A stretch of 64,000 bases of DNA, from the NCBI GenBank assembly GCA_021299695.1, contig JAJTEK010000010.1, forward strand, positions 1 to 64,000. Direction: 5' to 3'. The position numbers and the translations under genes are program-made. The notes beneath the pieces were generated by a model. That model made no database searches and had not been told where the DNA came from. It was given only the letters and a program-made list of their open reading frames with translations. Shown piece by piece: positions 61,501-64,000 of this stretch. This stretch comes from Pirellula sp. Its GTDB lineage: Bacteria; Planctomycetota; Planctomycetia; Pirellulales; Pirellulaceae. Positions within the stretch are counted from its first letter, which is position 1. Each line of letters starts with the position of its first letter.

Positions 61501-63260
61501 CCGAAGTCAACGATCCGCCTGCACCGTTCGGAAAGAACGTTGCGGTCAACGAAGACACGACTTTGGATATCGATGGCCAAGCGTTCACCAGCGACATCAG
61601 CCGCGGTCCTTTCGAGGACAGCCAAACGCTGACCATCACCGATGTTCAATTGCTTACAGCCGGTTCGGGCACCGTGTCGCTAGTCAACGGCAGCATTCGA
61701 TTCGTTCCATCGGCGAACTTCAACGGTGTTGCGGAAGTCCTCTACACCGTTCGAGATAACGGTACAACCGCCGGCGTGCTCGATCCGAAGACCGCAAGCG
61801 CAACGCTGACGATCTCGGTGTCGGCTGTCAATGACGCACCGATCACGGTTGCAAAGACCTTGCCAACCCCGCCAACGGTTTACTTGGAAGGCAATACCAC
61901 AACCATCCCTATAGCCGACGTGATCGCAGGCGATAGGCCAGGTCCAGACAACGAATCGGCTCAGTCGGTCTCGTTGGTGGAAATCGTCGGATCGCTGACC
62001 ACGGCCAAAGGTGGTACGATCGTCCGCCAAGGTAGCAACCTGATTTACACACCGCCTCAGTTCTACAATAGCCTCGTCGATGGACAGGACTCCTTTGTCT
62101 ACAGCATCGTCGACAATGGGACTCCGGCCCTGAGTGCGACCGGCACCGTCAACTTGTACATCAGCGAAGTCAATAACCCTCCGGTTGCAGACGACCTCTC
62201 GCGAGACGCCTTTGCCGGTGTGAACACCGTCATCGACCTGACGGCCGCTCTGGATGCGATGAACAAGGGAGCTCCGAACGAGTCCGGGCAAAAGCTCAAG
62301 ATCACCGATCTGTTTCTCCCAGCCACTTATCCAGGCACCTTGACGCTCAACCCAAATGGAACGTCGATCACTTACTTCGCTCCTCTTGGAACCAACGAAT
62401 CCTTCACGTTCCAATACCGAGTGGAAGACAACGGAACGACCGCTGGTAATCCAGATCCACTTGCGGATGTCGGAAACTTTACGATCAAGGTCCTGCCGTT
62501 CCAGCCCAGTTCGATCAAGGGACTCATCTACGTCGATGACAACTTCAACGGAGTCTACGACAACAACCCAGCAGGGGCCGTCGAGCTTCCTGTCGGTGGT
62601 GTCGAGGTGACCCTCAGCTACGCAGATCCATCGAATCCGGCCAATACGATCCGCATGGTCGAGATGACCGATTCAGATGGATCATACGACTTCGAACTGT
62701 TGCCCCCAGGCACCTACACCGTCAGCTATGTCAATCCAGCGTCGATGATCGAATCCGGCTCGGCAATTCGCTCGCAGACCTTCACGATCAATCCTCCGGG
62801 TGGTCAAAACCTCGTGCGGCAGTTCCCGGTCTTGGGTATCAACCCATCCTACGGTTCAGCCATCGAGTACTTCGCATCGAGCTTGTACCTCAAGGATGCG
62901 ACCCTCCGATCTCGCGGAATGTACGCGATGGTTAACTCGAACTCCGGATACTCCGAGTGGACCTCTCGCAAAGACGGATTCGAAGGAGACCGATTCCACG
63001 AAGTCGTCCTCAGCGCCGATGGAACGCGAGCCTTGCTCACGGCCGTTCGAGGCAACGGACAAGTCTTCACGGCGGTCTTGGTCGAGAAAAAGCAATTCCT
63101 GAAGATTCCTGCTGGAACGGGACTCCAATACGTTCGAATCCTGGCCAGCTCCTCGGACTTGGTCTGGAACCCTGTCGATATCAACAACCCACAGCTTTCG
63201 GCTCCAGGTTACCTCGACGCGGTCGACAACTACTTCACCCAAGAAGGCTGGAACGTCTAG
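58590..63260 (+). CDS. Giant surface protein with N-terminal dockerin-like repeats and cadherin-like domains
   Basis: The 1556-residue protein opens with a basic stretch and the planctomycete LEPR-type export motif (RLESLERRELMAADF, about residues 29-43). Two dockerin-like calcium loops follow (DVDGDFKISPLDALMVINQI and DADGDNALSPLDALLVINSI). After about 300 residues there are seven or more tandem cadherin-like/VCBS-type repeats marked by VNDAP and a following ED (about 450-1300), then an SdrD B-like domain (IKGLIYVDDNFNGVYD; TDSDGSYDFELLPPGTY) near residue 1310. The C-terminal 150 residues are unassigned. The ATG at 58590 has GGAAG upstream; 58575 is also possible. The protein is probably exported and calcium-binding, perhaps adhesive. 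Confidence 0.87.
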   Translation: MSASQNRRVRERKNIQSSKKSFLSRMLRLESLERRELMAADFAPFHNYLASTDVDGDFKISPLDALMVINQINTTGSGSLAGRQAPTTRVGLVDADGDNALSPLDALLVINSINRGEGVGELAEIKYEFYALNDNGTLGANLDPNPNDFVYEANVSTGQKFVIRTLMADLRGNPSGIFSAYHDLNFTNRDGTSGEKIQLQWSEYNSLKLRQSDPNGTIGGSFRLAYGSEITSVIPIATTSPRPGVTIPSKSGTADNIRTALEGLPGIGAGNVVVNVNEIDPDPGFNFDIFFRNDKARTDMPNASIAENNLTATLGVINPTITFQDAPSPSQTVVARAAMNYKPITTQFPLYVNGPNGVLDESSAATGKRTVKNLGSFSNSSAPIPSASASNFFGIVDTAFRAGASGTVDLAATVSQLPPPGSQGENLGIALYNATGVYLTSSQVILPTAVINIQDRLTAVNDVFTINEDAPVNSYNVVANDVDRFGTSRGIISVTQPTEGGTVSFDGVGTAQTIRFTPAANYNGPVTFTYTIRNNINDVATGTVTMNITAVNDAPIVINTAFSVTEDPASPLLIAPTDVFSPGPANESAQVITLSIVTPPPANQGTAVINASGILEFTPAANFVGTVIMVVRGTDNGTPAQSTNATLTVTVSAVNDAPVIVQTTFSVAEDSATPLVILPTQIFAPGPANESAQTVTLSLVSTPEPSQGVATILANGSLQFVPALNFFGPVSFVVRGTDNGTPALSTDATLTINVTPVNDGPIAVDDTGSSARFNVIGLTGTPTPLDVMRNDSAGPNESSIDTIRIRSVTTTTLGATVTLNADRTRVIYTPPTTAVNQTDFFSYTIEDNAGLTSTARTEVFILPPTFPFAVDDQFSTSEKTVDTSYPINVTANDFVNEGFVSQLLSIVQQPQPGKGTATVVGTDTPNDPSDDRVVYTAPAHVNGGPILVVYQMTDSKPGSVPVNATLTIQISEVNDPPAPFGKNVAVNEDTTLDIDGQAFTSDISRGPFEDSQTLTITDVQLLTAGSGTVSLVNGSIRFVPSANFNGVAEVLYTVRDNGTTAGVLDPKTASATLTISVSAVNDAPITVAKTLPTPPTVYLEGNTTTIPIADVIAGDRPGPDNESAQSVSLVEIVGSLTTAKGGTIVRQGSNLIYTPPQFYNSLVDGQDSFVYSIVDNGTPALSATGTVNLYISEVNNPPVADDLSRDAFAGVNTVIDLTAALDAMNKGAPNESGQKLKITDLFLPATYPGTLTLNPNGTSITYFAPLGTNESFTFQYRVEDNGTTAGNPDPLADVGNFTIKVLPFQPSSIKGLIYVDDNFNGVYDNNPAGAVELPVGGVEVTLSYADPSNPANTIRMVEMTDSDGSYDFELLPPGTYTVSYVNPASMIESGSAIRSQTFTINPPGGQNLVRQFPVLGINPSYGSAIEYFASSLYLKDATLRSRGMYAMVNSNSGYSEWTSRKDGFEGDRFHEVVLSADGTRALLTAVRGNGQVFTAVLVEKKQFLKIPAGTGLQYVRILASSSDLVWNPVDINNPQLSAPGYLDAVDNYFTQEGWNV

Positions 63261-63299
63261 TCGATCCAGCCCGGGGCATTGCCCCAAGGCAATCTGAGC

Positions 63300-63331
63300 A
63301 AAAAGGCCCTGCAAACTGCAGGGCCTTTTTT
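63300..63331 (+). terminator. Rho-independent terminator after the giant surface protein
   Basis: A perfect 14-bp stem, AAAAAGGCCCTGCA (63300-63313) with its complement (63317-63330), has an AAC loop and ends in T6. The A and T tracts on both sides would also allow termination from the opposite direction. Confidence 0.9.
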
Positions 63332-63410
63332 CATTGGTGGCGACCGCCTCGCTTATGGGGTATCATGGGGCAACCTGCGCGGGCGAAATGCGCCCTCCTG
63401 CCCTGCCCCA

Positions 63411-63458
63411 CCTCAGCCCTCCCTCCCCTCAGCCCTCCCTCCCCTCAGCCCTCCCTGC
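63411..63458. repeat. Three 16-bp pyrimidine-rich repeats
   Basis: CCTCAGCCCTCCCTCC occurs three times head to tail (the last ends GC), in the gap between the surface-protein terminator and the MFS gene. Confidence 0.88.
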
Positions 63459-63561
63459 CCTACCCCAATTCGTTAGCACCAGTTAGCCGCTCAGTTAGTC
63501 GTCCTGCTTAGACGCATCCTTTGAATCCCTTTGCACGCTTGAGAATCGTATCTACCGGTAA

Positions 63562-64000
63562 ATGAGCATCACACCAACAACCTCCTCGACGCAACCCAGT
63601 TCAACAGTCACGTGGCTTATCCTGATCATGGCATCGATCGGATTTGCATTCGATATCTACGAGCTACTGATGCTGCCGCTGATCATCAAACCAGCGATCG
63701 CTGCGCTCAGCGCTCCGCTGGTCGAGCAGCTTGTCGCTGGCGGGATGACCAAACCCCAAGCCATGGCATTGTGGGCTCCGGGGGGTGACAACTATGTGCA
63801 TTGGGCAAGAACCCTCTTCTTCGTTCCGGCCCTTATCGGGGGTATCTTTGGCTTGCTCGGCGGATACCTGACAGATCTCTTCGGACGCCGGCGCGTCCTG
63901 ACCGGTTCGATCCTGCTGTATGCGTTTTCGGCCCTGGCGGCTGGCTTTGCTAAAGACCTCAATTGGCTTTTGTTTTTCCGCTGCTTGGTCTTCATCGGAG
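63562..64000 (+). CDS. MFS transporter (3' end beyond the window)
   Basis: From the ATG at 63562 the frame stays open to the right edge (146 codons seen). A polar start (MSITPTTSSTQPSS) is followed by a span (WLILIMASIGFAFDIYELLM), a loop, and further spans. MFS motif A is in GGYLTDLFGRRRVLTGS. The FAFDIYE pattern at helix 1 resembles sugar- or acid-proton symporters with a charged helix 1. The substrate cannot be judged from this part. Confidence 0.8.
   Translation, partial: MSITPTTSSTQPSSTVTWLILIMASIGFAFDIYELLMLPLIIKPAIAALSAPLVEQLVAGGMTKPQAMALWAPGGDNYVHWARTLFFVPALIGGIFGLLGGYLTDLFGRRRVLTGSILLYAFSALAAGFAKDLNWLLFFRCLVFIG

Noticed and set aside
59370-61649. 759-codon minus-strand frame
   Set aside because: It is antisense to the cadherin-like repeats of the surface protein; Arg/Asp-rich composition without domains is typical of such shadows.

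Overview
This window looks like chromosomal DNA of a planctomycete, most likely of the Pirellulales. The evidence is a DUF1559 protein, a DUF4159/prenyltransferase-fold protein, a very large dockerin/cadherin-like surface protein with the planctomycete LEPR-type N-terminal export motif, a single PEP-CTERM protein, a bacterial formaldehyde-activating enzyme (Fae), many secreted hypothetical proteins and mid-50s GC. No rRNA, tRNA, CRISPR array, phage or transposase gene was recognised. Both edges cut genes: a Gly/Met-rich secreted protein on the left (minus strand) and an MFS transporter on the right.

Layout. 0-9 kb: fae, a BtaB-like betaine-lipid methyltransferase, a zinc-ribbon DUF1559 protein, the dnaG-rpoD macromolecular-synthesis pair, an AlaC-type aminotransferase and a hexulose-phosphate-synthase-like protein. 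Fae and the HPS-like enzyme could form a short formaldehyde-handling route. 9-21 kb: a 1.5k-residue TPR protein, convergent apgM, an FGE-fold protein, an acyl-ACP/acyl-CoA ligase next to an LplT-like lysophospholipid flippase, and a UPF1-like helicase gene interrupted by an in-frame TAA. 21-28 kb: one 2154-residue polypeptide that joins AddB-like and AddA-like halves (helicase plus two nuclease domains) and carries 15-bp in-frame repeat expansions. 28-38 kb: DUF4159 protein, TPR lipoprotein, GspF/PilC protein, hemW, a 9-bp repeat array and 5-oxoprolinase. 38-45 kb: two secreted orphans, a 124-bp REP-like tandem array, a PEP-CTERM protein, a GH127 glycosidase and thiol peroxidase. 45-50 kb: a Ser/Thr kinase just before accA, a polytopic membrane protein, a second 9-bp array and a Tat-exported Gfo/Idh/MocA oxidoreductase.

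50-57 kb (minus strand) holds the most striking block. Four genes are chained by three ATGA overlaps: a 1460-residue protein with one N-terminal anchor, a MotA/ExbB-type proton-channel subunit, and two different ExbD/MotB-type single-span proteins without an OmpA domain. A small lipoprotein gene precedes them. I read this as a proton-motive-force-driven envelope machine whose large subunit I cannot assign to a family. 57-64 kb: paired REP-like hairpins, an AlgH-family protein, the giant surface protein and the MFS transporter.

A second theme is short tandem repeats. 15-bp units occur at six or more loci, inside three proteins and between genes. Two 9-bp arrays 14 kb apart share nearly the same unit. 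Starts were chosen by Shine-Dalgarno match and homology; many genes here lack a clear Shine-Dalgarno. Functions come from motif recognition only, as no database search was possible.
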